64,000 nt of DNA from Venturia oleaginea (taxonomy: Eukaryota > Ascomycota > Dothideomycetes > Venturiales > Venturiaceae): positions 1 to 64,000 of the forward strand of contig JABMLP010000034.1 in the NCBI GenBank assembly GCA_013176395.1, written 5' to 3'. Shown in pieces: positions 42,351 through 53,117 of the stretch (within the stretch, counting starts at the first letter, position 1; every line of letters begins with the position of its first letter). The position numbers and the translations under genes are program-made. The notes under the pieces were generated by a model, which saw only the letters and a program-made list of their open reading frames with translations, was not told the origin of the DNA and did not search any database.

Positions 42351-45300
42351 TGGGCATGCCAAAAATGCGTGATTTGGATCACGGCAAATGCCGCAGGGAC
42401 CACGAATACGTTTCGGAATAGGAGGCTCTACTGATGATGGCTCTGCAGAGCGCTTTTGCCGTGGAGTTAGGCGGAGGGACTCTTGAGTAGCAGCAGTAGT
42501 AGAGCCGAATGGTGTTAGAAGCCATCTGCTTGAGTTAGGCTGAGATTCAGCCTCGTCCTGATCGTCACCGGCATCAGGGTCACCACGGTTCAAGTATAAC
42601 TCGGCGGCCTCGGCAATGGCGTATTCATCACTCATAACTGCAGCTTCGGCTTCTGCGCGGGATACGAAGGTGATATTGGCGGCGGCAGAGGTAGAAGGCA
42701 GAGGTAGAAGGCAGAGGTTCAGTATCATCATCATCGCTAGATTGCTCGTCGTCGTCAGATATCGCAATTGGGGCTGCAGCCTTAGCGGCCGATTTTGAGC
42801 GTGTAGATGTCGATTTTGGCGTTGTATTTAAAGCCGGTTTAAGCGTAGAATTGGTGGCAGATTTAATAGGTTTAGTAGTCGATTTGGCAGTGTTTTTGGG
42901 AGTAGATTCTTTGTCGGAGGTGTCGCATAAAGCGCGCACTCGGTCACTGAGGGCGAAGGTATCCTTGCGATTCTGAATTCGAGCTGCACTGGCGGCGGCC
43001 TCAATATCATCCTGACGCTTCTGCTTTTTGGCTTTACGAGTAGATCTAGCGGCGGCAGTGTCACCCTTACGCCTAGAATCTTTGCGAATACGAGTATTGG
43101 TGTTGTCAACTCGATAACGCTTCTCTCGAGGTCGCCCTGCTTTACGGGCGGCCTCATTTGGCAACGTGGTTCCATCTGGAATGAGGTTTGAGAACACAAT
43201 TGGGCGCATTGATCCCTCGTAGGTATTACGAGAGTTCAATCTCGTATAAACGGTGGGAGGATAGACTGTATACATGTTCTCAAAATCCAGCTGTTGATGT
43301 ATAAATGCAGCGAATGCGTGAGCGCAAGGGAGACCATGGTCCTGCCACTCAAGGCAATCGCATTTACCTTTTTTGAGGTGAACCACCCATCCAGGAGCTC
43401 CGGGTGAGTCGTGAAGCCGTACTAATACAACGAATGTACTGGAGGTGTAGGCAATCATCCTACGGCCAACTTCATAGCGGTCATACTGATGCTGTGCCGC
43501 ATACTGAGTAAGGGGTTGGCCGTGGATAACTTCCTTCCCATGGTCAAAGGTTGCGCGCTTCCAGATTCGCTGCATTTCCTTGGTCCAGATAGCCTCAAGC
43601 ATATGCAATGGTGTCATCTTTCGCTCCTCCAGGTAACGTGCGTTCATTGACTCTCCAATGTTCGAAGTTGTATGGCTGTACCGAGGATACTCAGTAAGTG
43701 GCGCGTAGGCTTTACAGTAACGGTCCTTCTCGCCAATAGCCTCAATGTATGCAACCGCGGCATCGCCGTTATCGAGGGCGCTAATCTGCTCAACGAGGGC
43801 GTAATGGGCGGCTTTAGTAGGGGCTTGACACGCTCTGCGGAACAAGATCTCGACATCCTGGCCGTGGTATTTGCGGACATTCTCTGCCAAGATTGATTGA
43901 TTGATTGATTGATTTTATCCTACTCGGTTGCAGCCGCTTAATCAGGCAGCTATGTCCGGTTAGGAGGACTTCATCAGACAGCCGACACGTGATAGATTAC
44001 ATAATCCACCGCGCCCCACTTCGCCCCGTTCACTGAAACAAGACCAGCTGTCCCCTCCGTCCTCCCTCTTTTCCCTTAACCAGTATCTCCAAATGCCCGC
44101 TGGCTCTTGTAGATACTGGGTATTCTGCTAGTATATCTGTGCTATGTAGACTCAAGAGGCAATGCCTCGTGTTTCGCTATCCTTCTACCTACAGTCTCCC
44201 TCTAATGCTCAGCTTTGTCTATCTGTTTCGCCTTATCCCTCAAGGCCAATGGGTTCCCTAAGTATGTTTCTGCTTGTGAAAGTTGCCTTGCACCAGATTC
44301 CTATGCGGCGGTGTATTTGGTTGTGTGATGCTGGAGACAATAGTAACCATCGTAGTCGTGATTTCGCTGCTTGGGTGTGATACTCCGGGTATGCCCGTGG
44401 ACGAGGCTGTCTGGTAGCTGCCGTATTGTATGGCGCCGATCGTGCTATAGACCTGCCGTCTTATAGTCGGAGCCTACCTGCTGCTAGTCGCTCTCCCTAC
44501 TTGCTATATCGCGCTCCTACTCTTGCCAATGCCATAACTGGGACGCAACAGTCTGGGGAGAGGCTCAAGGCTACGTCTGCTGGCTTGTAGGGAGGGGATT
44601 TGCCGCCAATAAGCTCCTTCTATACGTCCTTACTGCTTACTGTGTTGCGCACCTACTCTTGCCAATGCCATAACTGGGACGCAACAGTTTGGGGAGAGGC
44701 TCAAGGCTCTGAACATCAGCTTGCAGCAGGACGGTTTGCGGAGACGATAGTAGATGAGGTTCTCTAGCAGCTGCCGTATCGTGTCGCACCGATTGTGTTG
44801 TAGACCTGTCGTCTTATAGTCGGAGCCTATCTGCTGCTAGTCGCTCTCCCTGCTTGCTATATCGCGCACCTACTCTTGCCAATGCCATAACTGGGACGCA
44901 ACAGTCTGGGGAGAGGCTCAAGGCTACGTCTGCTAGCTTACAGGGAGGGGATTTGCCGCCAATAGGCTCCTTCTATGCGTCCTTACTACTTACTGTGTCG
45001 CGCACCTACTCTTGCCAATGCCATAACTGGGAGGCAACAGTTTGGGGAGAGGCTCAAGGCTCTGGGCAACAGCTTGTAGCAGGACGGTTTGCCAAGACGT
45101 TGGGAGAGGTTGTCTAGTCGTTGCAGTGGTGTGTGGTGCCGATTGTTGCGCACCGGGCGTCTGGTGTTTGAGTTGTGTTGAAGGTATTGCCGTTCTAGCA
45201 GTGACTCGTCGACTCGGAGCGTTGCAGTGTCATCTGGGGTGATGGACTAGCCGGGAGATAGTGACTAGATGGTTGCTGTTGTCTTTGGTGGACGCATCGT

Positions 45301-46054
45301 TCGTGTAGCTTGCTCATGTATTCGTCTGCTTGCTCTGCCGTGGCCGCGACGGCGACTCTAGAGATATCTCATCGACGCTGAGGGACGCGCGATGGCCTCT
45401 AGAGGCCGGAGCGGCCACTGGCAGAGGTGTTTTGATGATCTTTAGATGATACTTCTGTAAATTCCAAAAATTGAGTTCTCGCTGTGTGTGCTGTTTTTCA
45501 TTCTCTGCCAAGTGCTGAGTACAGAAGTAGTGGTGAGCGAGAGGGTAAGGAAAGTACTTTGCGATAGATGGATCAAGGCCTTTGCCGCGGTCAGTAATAA
45601 TGCTGATACGTAGTTCATCCTCTTCTTCTTCCGGGTCATCCTCTGATGGCTGTGTAATGTAACGGGAGATAAGGTTGATCTGTAGAAGCTCAAAAAACCA
45701 ACACCACCACTCAATTGACTCGGTAGGTACGATTGCCCAGGCCAAAACCAGTGTATTCTCGTTAGCGTCGAGGCTTGTTGCAATAAGTAGGATACCGCCG
45801 TATTTAGAGCAATGAGCGCCGTCAAAGACGAGGAGGTTCCTATTATGGTGCCAGGCAATTACCATCGCTGTAGGTAACACTGCGGCTGCTTGAAAAACAC
45901 CATCCTCGCTCCTTTTGACGCGTGTGAAGGCGCCATCATAGCCTGATTCACGGTGAGCAGGCATGCACTCATGGCTGAAACTTAAGCCAGATCTCTCGAT
46001 CATGTCACCGTGACCCGCTAGGACGGTGAGCAGGCATGCACTCATGGCTGACAC
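42342..46054 (-). pseudogene. MULE (Mutator-like) transposase, split by retroposon C
   Basis: Part one (46054 down to 45499) holds NRNLLVFDGAHCSKYGGILL with the first Asp, IVPTESIEWWCWFF and IITDRGKGLDPSIAKYFP (second Asp), the MULE DDE core. Part two (43891 down to 42342) continues with VRKYHGQDVEILFRRAC, NIGESMNARYLEERKM, the SWIM finger CDCLEWQDHGLPCAH and, after a frame change near 42710, a C-terminal knuckle CGICRDPNHAFLAC. The frame change coincides with a repeated 'gcagaggtagaag'. Without retroposon C and one target copy, HLAEN joins VRKY in frame. The N-terminal region before the core is missing. Confidence 0.88.
43892..45498 (-). mobile_element. (TCAA)n-tailed retroposon, copy C
   Basis: 1,607 bp in reverse orientation: the tail, seen as (ATTG)n, starts at 43892 and the AAAAACAGCACACACAGCGA end lies at 45498. 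The 14-bp duplication is cattctctgccaag (43878-43891 and 45499-45512). It has two ~350-bp internal units like copy A and is close to A in sequence. Confidence 0.9.
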
Positions 46055-46122
46055 TTAAGCCAAATCTCCTCGACTGCGACGATGCGATACAATCACTAAG
46101 TCTTCATATTCTCAATCTACAC

Positions 46123-47755
46123 ATGGCTGAAACTCAAGCCGGATCCGGCTCTGGATCCTTCAAATTCAAAGACATACCAATACTTCAGGATGGTTATTCT
46201 GTTACTATGTGGATTGAACTGGCGGACACCTATCTTCTCCACCAGGATTTCGAACTTATCCTTGACAATCCCATCTTACCTCCTACCGTCGAAGGCGTTA
46301 CTACTTGAAACTCTACAACCCTAGACTTATCGGTCGTATGGAAGAAATCACAAAGACTTGCTCTCTCCGCCCTTCGCACGCGTCTCGGAACAGAAGCTAA
46401 GTCCTGGGTGAAGGATCCTAAGTTTGACACTGTCAAGAAGCTCTGCGATGAGCTGCTTAAGAGATTCAGACCTCAGGGCGCCGGCACATTCGCAGAACTA
46501 TGCAGGGAATGGAACAACCTCATATTCGAACTCTCCAGACCTTCTTTCCTACACCCAAGACTTCAGACGTATTATCCGCGCCTTCGACGAACTCAACTCA
46601 GACGTCGTGCTTCCAGTACCCTTTATCGTCCAATATTACCTAGGTAACCTTGGCCCTGCCTTCGATACCTTTATCAGTACCTTCAATCAGACCGCCAACA
46701 TCCTCAAGACTGAAATGAATGACCCAATCTCCTTCGAAGAAAACGTTCATCGGTCAGGAACGAGGAGCGTAGTCATCTTAATACCCACTCTACAGTCGCT
46801 GCAATGGTCATTCAACCCTCCATTCCTTCCATTCCAACCACCTTTGTGCGAAAAGGCGTGTACAGCGAAGAAGTCATCGGTGATACAGTCAAAATCCACG
46901 CATCTTACTGCACCAAATGCAACCGCGCATTCCATACCAAGCACGAATGTTTTCGCAATCAGAAAGGCAACCAGAATCAACAGAAGAGACCTCGCGCTGA
47001 TACCGAAGACACCAAGAAGCCAGATACTAAGAAAGTTACCGCCTTAATGGCTCGAGAGGACTTCCCTTGGACTGACCTTCTTCACCAATGGCTGCTTGAC
47101 AGCGCCTGCGGCCGTCACCTTAGCTGGGATCGCTCTGTATTTGTCGAGTATCGCGCCCTTCTTCCATCTCAACAGCGTCAATTCAGCGTTCTCTCTGACT
47201 CTACAGCAAAATTCATCGGTACAGGCACAGTCAGACTCTGGGTCGCCACTACCAAAGGCTCATTTCGCCCTGTAGACTTTCATGGAGTCGAACATTGCCC
47301 CGAGGCCGGTGTTAATCTGCTATCCTTTGACCAACTTCTCTCTAAAGGCGTCAACTCTAAAGGCGTCAACTTCTCTCTATAGGCGTCAACTTCTCAGCTG
47401 ACACATCAGGCTTCGAAATCTATATCCCAGACAAGTTCACATTCATCACCGGTCGCGTCAATGGCGTCTTCCCTCTCCATCTTCGCCGTCAACCCGTATC
47501 TTTTGCAGCCATCAATTCAGATACATTACAACTCTGGCATGAAAGGCTTGCACACATCAGTCCTCCACGCATTCGCGCTCTCGAAAAGATGGTGACAGGA
47601 ATGGACCTCTCAAGACCTATCGATCGCCAACCTCCATGCGAAGCCTGCATGCTTGGGAAGATGAAGAGGACACCTCACACTGGTCACATCATGAGAGGGC
47701 GCTTCAAACTCGATCTAATTGATTTAGACGTCTGTCTTGAGCTACCACAGTGACG
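46123..47755 (+). pseudogene. copia-2 gag, protease and pre-integrase
   Basis: From MAETQAGSGSGSFKFKDIP the gag frame runs on through one TGA (46306-46308, where Trp fits) to about 46530, shifts frame (FDELNSDVVLPVPF), and shifts again near 46745. The knuckle CTKCNRAFHTKHEC (about 46907) is an intact CX2CX4HX4C. The protease site is WLLDSACGRHLSW (about 47092). Near 47341-47395 the unit 'ggcgtcaactct' is repeated three times and breaks the frame. The pre-integrase reads LWHERLAHISPPRI with CEACMLGKMKRTPH and then enters the palindrome; the integrase core is gone. Confidence 0.8.
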
Positions 47756-47813
47756 TCTGAGTGAATTAGATCGAGTTTGAAGCGCCCTCTCATGATGTGA
47801 CCAGTGTGAGGTG
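47671..47813. repeat. Large palindrome at the pol deletion junction of copia-2
   Basis: A perfect 50-bp arm at 47671-47720 is repeated in reverse complement at 47764-47813, with a 43-bp spacer that itself holds a short inverted pair around 'agacgtc'. The left arm codes the end of the pre-integrase domain; the right arm is its mirror image and leads into the reverse transcriptase part. Integrase coding is absent between them. Confidence 0.95.
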
Positions 47814-49410
47814 CCTCCTCTCCTTCCTAAGCCTCGCAGCCTCTACTGAGCCATTCGAGCCTACAACATACAATCAAGCCATGTCATCACCTTATGCTCC
47901 TCAATGGCTCAAGGCGATGAAGGAGGAGATGCATTCAATAGATGACAACAACGTCTGGACACTCACAACACTCCCAGAGAGCGCAAGGCCACTGACGGGT
48001 AAGTGGGTGTTCAAATTGAAGCGCGGTGCCGACGGCACTATGCTGAGATTTAAGGCAAGATACGTGGTGAGAGGTTTCGAGCAGGAATTCGGCATTAACT
48101 TCCATGATACCTTTGCCTCTGTGGTAAAGCCGATGACATACAAAGCTCTCTTTGCTATTGCTGCCTCCCTTGACTGGGAGATTGAGCAGATGGACGTCAA
48201 AACTGCCTTTCTCTATGGCGAGGTTGATGAAACTATCTTCGTTTGTCAATTTCGTGGCTTCGAGGTTGGTGATGACTACTGTCGGCTCAATCGTGCATTA
48301 TACGCCCTCAAGCAGGCACCTAGGGTTTGGTATGAAACTCTATCCACATTCCTTGTCTCTCTCGGGTTCTCAATGCTAGGTAGTGACTTCAGTGTCTTCC
48401 ACAAAGGACAGCTGTTCGTCGCTATCTATGTTGACGATCTTTTGCTTGTTGGGCCCGATATGAACGAGATCAATCTTCTGAAAGATGCCTTGCATAAGCG
48501 CTCTCAGATGACTGACCTAGGGCCGGCAAAGTTCTATCTCGGCATGGCACTTCAGAGGGATCGTCAGAATCGCTCAATTGCGATTAACCAAACTGCATAC
48601 ATCACGAAGATTCTCGAGGATCATGCCTTCTCCGATTGTTATCCAAAACCCATTCCAATCAACCCATCTTGCCGCCCTACATCCACCAAAGAAGACTACC
48701 GTGCAGACCCTCAGTTCAGAACTAAATATCAATCCGCTGTCGGGTCACTCATGTATGCAATGCTCGGTACCCGGCCTGATATTGCCTTTGCAGTCTCTCT
48801 CGTCAGTCGCTTTGCGGCCAATCCAACAATCGCATATTGGTCCTTGGTGGAAGACATCTTTCGCTACCTCAAAGGTACCATCTCTGCCTCACTCGTCTAC
48901 AAAGGTGAACTCGAAAACCTGGTAGGCTTCACTGACTCTGACTGGGCTGGCGACGTCGGTACAAGGCGATCAACATCTGGATATCTTTTCAACATCGGCA
49001 GTGGAGCAATTAGCTGGTCATCCAAACGACAAGCTACAGTGTCACTCTCCACTTGTGAGGCCGAATACATTGGTCAAACGAATGCAGCAAAAGAGGCCAT
49101 TTGGCTGCAGCGACTACTTCACGAGATCAACCCCGAATTCGGTCCTACCACTACAGTCATCTATGCTGACAATCAAGGCGCCATTGCTCTCGCCAAGAAC
49201 CCACAATCACACGGCCGCAAAAAGGCCATGGACGCAAAGCATCACTGGATTCGAGAGAAGGTCGCCAAAGGTTCCATCATTCTCAAGTACATACGGACTG
49301 CAAAGATGGTCGCCGACGGCCTCACCAAAGGCCTGCCAAGACCCACATTCGAAAACTTCAGGGCCGCCCTGGGCATCATTATTGACGCGATTCCATGGCC
49401 CTCATTCTGA
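47814..49410 (+). pseudogene. copia-2 reverse transcriptase and RNase H
   Basis: One open frame of about 530 codons carries GKWVFKLKRGADGTML, QMDVKTAFLYGEVDE, FVAIYVDDLLLVGPD (YVDD), DLGPAKFYLGM, SAVGSLMYAMLGTRPDIAFA and the RNase H blocks GFTDSDWAGD, STCEAEYIGQTNAAKEA and YADNQGAIALAKN. All catalytic Asp/Glu residues are visible. It lacks a start and its integrase, so it cannot act alone. copia-3 is a close relative in reverse orientation. A CT-rich stretch and the 3' LTR (from 49577) follow. Confidence 0.88.
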
Positions 49411-49576
49411 GTCGATTGGCGGCACTTTCATATCATTATATTATCTCAATGTGGTTAGCCAGCTGGCGGTCTCAATCTCTCTCCTCTATGTCTGCTGGCA
49501 TTCTCCTTGGTCTTTCAGGATCTTTCAATGGATTCAACTCATCTGCACGATCTCATTCTGTCTCAAGCAGGGGGGC

Positions 49577-49731
49577 TGTCAAATGAACTCATTTCATTCA
49601 CCTCATTTGTACTAGCTTGAATGCGAGCCCCTCAATCGTGTATATATATGGGCTATCTGCATATTTATACAATTGAGACTCGCATTCGAGCTAGTACAAC
49701 TGAGGAGAGAATGAAATGAGTTTATTTGACA
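49577..49731. repeat. Tail-to-tail fused 3' LTRs of copia-2 and copia-3
   Basis: The copia-2 LTR starts TGTCAAATGAACTC at 49577; the copia-3 LTR starts TGTCAAATAAACTC on the minus strand at 49731. Both are too short to be whole: the complete LTR at 53118-53243 is 126 bp, and only 155 bp is available for two. They meet in an imperfect palindrome around 'gcgag...ctcgc'. Purine tracts (about 49568-49576 plus strand; 49732-49745 minus strand) adjoin each. Confidence 0.85.
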
Positions 49732-49888
49732 GCCCTCCTGCTTGAAGCAGACCAAAATTGTGTAAATGAAGTGATTACACAAAAACATCCCAGAGGGAGG
49801 AGGAGGTGCCAAAGGGGCAGAGAGAGAGACCGCCAGTAGGCTAACCGCATTGAGACGACGTACAGATGAGGAAGCGTCGCCAATCGAC

Positions 49889-51589
49889 TCAGAATGAGGG
49901 CCAAGGTATCGCGTCAATTACGATTCCAAGTGCAGCCCTGAACAGCTCAAAAGTAGGCTTCGGTAGCCCCTTGGTAAGGCCGTCAGCAACCATCTTCGCA
50001 GTGCGTACATATTTGAGGATAATTGAACCATTAGCAACCTTCTCGCGGATCCAGTGTTCTTTGAGGTCCATGGCTTTGTTTCGGCCGTGAGATTGAGGTT
50101 TCTTTGCGAGGGCAATAGCTCCTTGATTATCGGCGTAAATGACTGTAGTGGATGGACCGAATTCAGGGTTGATCTCGTGAAGCAATCGCTGCAGCCAGAT
50201 GGCTTCTTTCGCTGCATTCGTCTGACCAATGTATTCGGCTTCGCAAGTAGAGAGTGATACCGTGGCTTGTCTCTTGGATTGCCAGCTAATTGCTGCACTG
50301 CCGATGTTGAAAAGGTATCCGGAGGTTGATCTTCTTGTACCGACGTCACCGGCCCAGTCAGAGTCAGTGAATCCGACGAGGTTTTCGAGTTCGCCCTGAT
50401 AGACGAGTGATGCAGAGAGAGTGCCCTTGAGGTAACGAAAGATATCCTCGACGAGGGCCCAGTGTACTGCGTTCGGGTTGGCTGCATAGCGACTGACGAG
50501 GGAGACTGCAAAGGCGATATCTGGCCGTGTGCCTAGCATTGCATACATCAGTGACCCGACGGCAGACTGATATTTGGTTTTGAAGTAAGGGTCAGCAAGG
50601 TAACCTTCCTCCGCAGGTTCTGGCTTCGCAGATGGGTTGATTGGGATGGGTTTAGAGTGACAGTCGGTGAAGCCGTGATCCTCGAGAATCTTCGTGATGT
50701 ATGCAGTTTGATTGATGGAGATTGAGCGATTCTGGCGATCTCTGTGAAGCGACATTCCGAGATAGAACTTTGCCGGCCCTAGATCAGTCATCTGAAAACG
50801 CTTATTTAAGGCCTTTTTCAGGAGATTAATCTGTCGCATGTCTGGACCAATGAGCAGAAGATCGTCAACATAGATAGCTACGAACAGCTGCCCTTTGTGG
50901 AACACACTAAAGTCGCTATCCAGCATCGAGAAGCCAAGGGAGACGAGGAAGGCGGAGAAGGTATCATACCAAACCCTCGGGGCTTGTTTGAGACTATACA
51001 GCGCTTGATTGAGTAGGCAATAGTCATGGCCGATTTCGAAACCACGCGGTTGACAGACGTAGATACGTTCATCAATTTTGCCGTAGAGAAACGCGGTCTT
51101 GACGTCCATCTGCTCGATCTCCCAATCGAGGGAGGCAGCGATTGCAAACAGAGCTTTGTATGTCATCGGCTTCACCACAGAAGCGAAGGTATCGTGGAAG
51201 TCAATGCCGTATTGTTGCTCGAAACCTCTTACCCCAAATCTGGCCTTGAATCGTAGAATAGCGCCATCGATGCCGCGCTTTAGTTTAAGCACCCACTTAC
51301 CCGTCAGTGGCTTCACGCCTGCTGGGAGCTTCGTGAGTGTCCAGACTTTATTCTCATCCATTGAGCGCATCTCATCGTTCATGGCCTTGAGCCACTGAGG
51401 GGCGTGAGGTGAGGTGATGGCTTGATTATAGGTTGTGGGTTCGAAGGGTTCAGGTGAAGCTGCTAGGCTTAAGAATGAGAGAAGGTAGCAAGCAGAGGCT
51501 TTGGCGACGTTCGCGTGAAAGGCCAGCGTGGCTTCAGTTCGAGTGAGGGTAATGGGAGCGCGATCGTGGGTAGGCTTGTATTCGGCCAT
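49889..51589 (-). CDS. copia-3 reverse transcriptase and RNase H
   Basis: 566 uninterrupted codons on the minus strand. Motifs: GKWVLKLKRGIDGAIL, QMDVKTAFLYGKIDE, FVAIYVDDLLLIGPD (YVDD), GSLMYAMLGTRPDIAFAV, GFTDSDWAGDVGTRRSTSG, STCEAEYIGQTNAAKEA, YADNQGAIALAKKP and KMVADGLTKGLPKP. It is the longest intact reverse transcriptase in the window. It would normally be part of a polyprotein; the integrase C-terminus lies just upstream in another frame, so there is a frame break near 51600. It could still serve as a source of reverse transcriptase if expressed. Confidence 0.88.
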   Translation of the reverse strand: MAEYKPTHDRAPITLTRTEATLAFHANVAKASACYLLSFLSLAASPEPFEPTTYNQAITSPHAPQWLKAMNDEMRSMDENKVWTLTKLPAGVKPLTGKWVLKLKRGIDGAILRFKARFGVRGFEQQYGIDFHDTFASVVKPMTYKALFAIAASLDWEIEQMDVKTAFLYGKIDERIYVCQPRGFEIGHDYCLLNQALYSLKQAPRVWYDTFSAFLVSLGFSMLDSDFSVFHKGQLFVAIYVDDLLLIGPDMRQINLLKKALNKRFQMTDLGPAKFYLGMSLHRDRQNRSISINQTAYITKILEDHGFTDCHSKPIPINPSAKPEPAEEGYLADPYFKTKYQSAVGSLMYAMLGTRPDIAFAVSLVSRYAANPNAVHWALVEDIFRYLKGTLSASLVYQGELENLVGFTDSDWAGDVGTRRSTSGYLFNIGSAAISWQSKRQATVSLSTCEAEYIGQTNAAKEAIWLQRLLHEINPEFGPSTTVIYADNQGAIALAKKPQSHGRNKAMDLKEHWIREKVANGSIILKYVRTAKMVADGLTKGLPKPTFELFRAALGIVIDAIPWPSF

Positions 51590-51614
51590 GAGCTTCGTAA
51601 TCTCTATAGCTTTG

Positions 51615-52640
51615 TCAACTCCGTGTAATATGTAATGATATGAATGAGTTTAAGCCAGCGGCCTCACGAGCGCGTTGACTTGGAAGATTGGGGCGGCGTG
51701 TTCTTGTCGCAAGAGAATGAGTGTCTCGCGGTGGTTCTGACCCCATTACTGATGGAGGGTCGGAGAGTCCTGATGAATCGGAGTGGTTAGAGGCCTCATC
51801 TTCATCATTGACGGGAGGTTCAACGCGTTGAAGTGACGGAGAGCGCGAGATTAATGACTTCGCAATGCCGTCAGAAGAAGAGTGATAGCAATGGCGCTTG
51901 CGCTTCTTTGACTCGTCGGCTTTAAAGGTTACTGTACGAATGAGGGCTCCAGTTGGTGTCAGAATCTTGTAGATGCTATTACCTTCGAAGCCTACAAACG
52001 TGCCGTAGAATGAGCGATCTTTGAAACCCTTGGACTTCTTTGTAATGGCCCAACCCCCGCTGCCAAAGATGATGAAGTTCTCAAAGGTCGGTGCCATTCC
52101 ATACCATGCCTCGTAGATGGTCATTGAACCGCTGGGATGCATCATCCTCACGTGAACGTAGTTCGCATGAGCGTAGGCCAAAGGCCAGTACTTCTCTGGA
52201 AGTCTTGAGGCGATGAATGAGGGGTTGGCCATAGTCATAATAACTCCATTAAAGCGCTCGGCTTTTGGGTTCTGCTCAGGATTGTAGGGAGTTGTGCGAT
52301 GATGTGTGATGCCCTGGGTAGCTAAGGTAGCCTCGCTCTCCTTGTCAACGTACTCTCCACCGTTGTCAGTGTGGTAGTAGTGAATCCGGAGGGTAGCGGT
52401 CTCATGGGTGAGCTTGAATTTCTGGAATAGCGGGAAGACTTCGTTTTTGTGCTTGATGAAGTGAACCTCCGAGTAGCCGGTGAAGTCGTCGATGAATGAG
52501 ACTACACATAGCTCTCCGCGGAAGCCCCGTGTTGGGTAGGGACCAGTTACGTCCGGCCAGAGGTTTGAGATTGTTACTGTAGTTTGTACAGCCAGAGTAA
52601 AGGTCTTTTGGGAGCCACGGCAATCAATGAGGATCTCTTT
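51615..52640 (-). pseudogene. copia-3 integrase, N-terminally truncated
   Basis: On the minus strand SFIDDFTGYSEVHFIKHKNE, YYHTDNGGEYVDKES (second Asp) and TTPYNPEQNPKAERFNGVIM (Glu) form the integrase core with its later catalytic residues. Then come ANYVHVRMMHPSGSMTIYEA and GTFVGFEGNSIYKI. There is at least one frame change (about 52240-52400). Before it, from the 5' LTR to about 52650, no gag or protease is seen: that part is deleted or replaced by unassigned sequence (52650-53100). Confidence 0.82.
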
Positions 52641-53100
52641 TGAGCAATAGGAAGGGCATGATGGTGAAGTCTCTGACGTTGAGGCGACTAAAGTGCGATA
52701 ATAGAGTCATAAAAAGGGTCGTGCAGTTGCAGGAGCGGTTTTTCAGGCGTCAATTATGGATCATTGGTAGGTCTCGACGCAAGATAGTTCAGCTGCAGGC
52801 CTCGTATTGGTCTCAAGAGTCATTGATCGTGGTGGTGAGGCTGTAGAATGGTTAGCTCTCAATCATACTTATGGAGATAGTTTTGTTTTGATGAAAATCC
52901 TGAGCCCTCGATAGACGGGAAAATGTTGATCCAAAGAATAGAGAGCTGTGATTGGCTGTATCACTGCAACTCCAAAGGGGTTTCCATGTAACTCGGCCAG
53001 ATGTCCGATAATAATGCCAACGGCGCGGAGTCAAGGAAAGTCCTTGCGGTCTGCTTCGTAATAGGAGGTAATTTGTATGGTGGGCACAGCGATAGCGCAA

Positions 53101-53117
53101 AGCCCGGGCTCATAACC
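53101..53117 (-). other. copia-3 primer-binding site
   Basis: The minus strand reads GGTTATGAGCCCGGGCT directly after the LTR. GGTTATGAGCCC is complementary to the anticodon stem-loop of initiator tRNA-Met, as at 4048 and 24598. Confidence 0.75.

Noticed and set aside
44854..45242. 87- and 66-codon open frames inside the retroposon, repeated in each copy
   Set aside because: They lie antisense to the tail orientation, overlap the tandem units, lack motifs and vary in start and end; probably chance.
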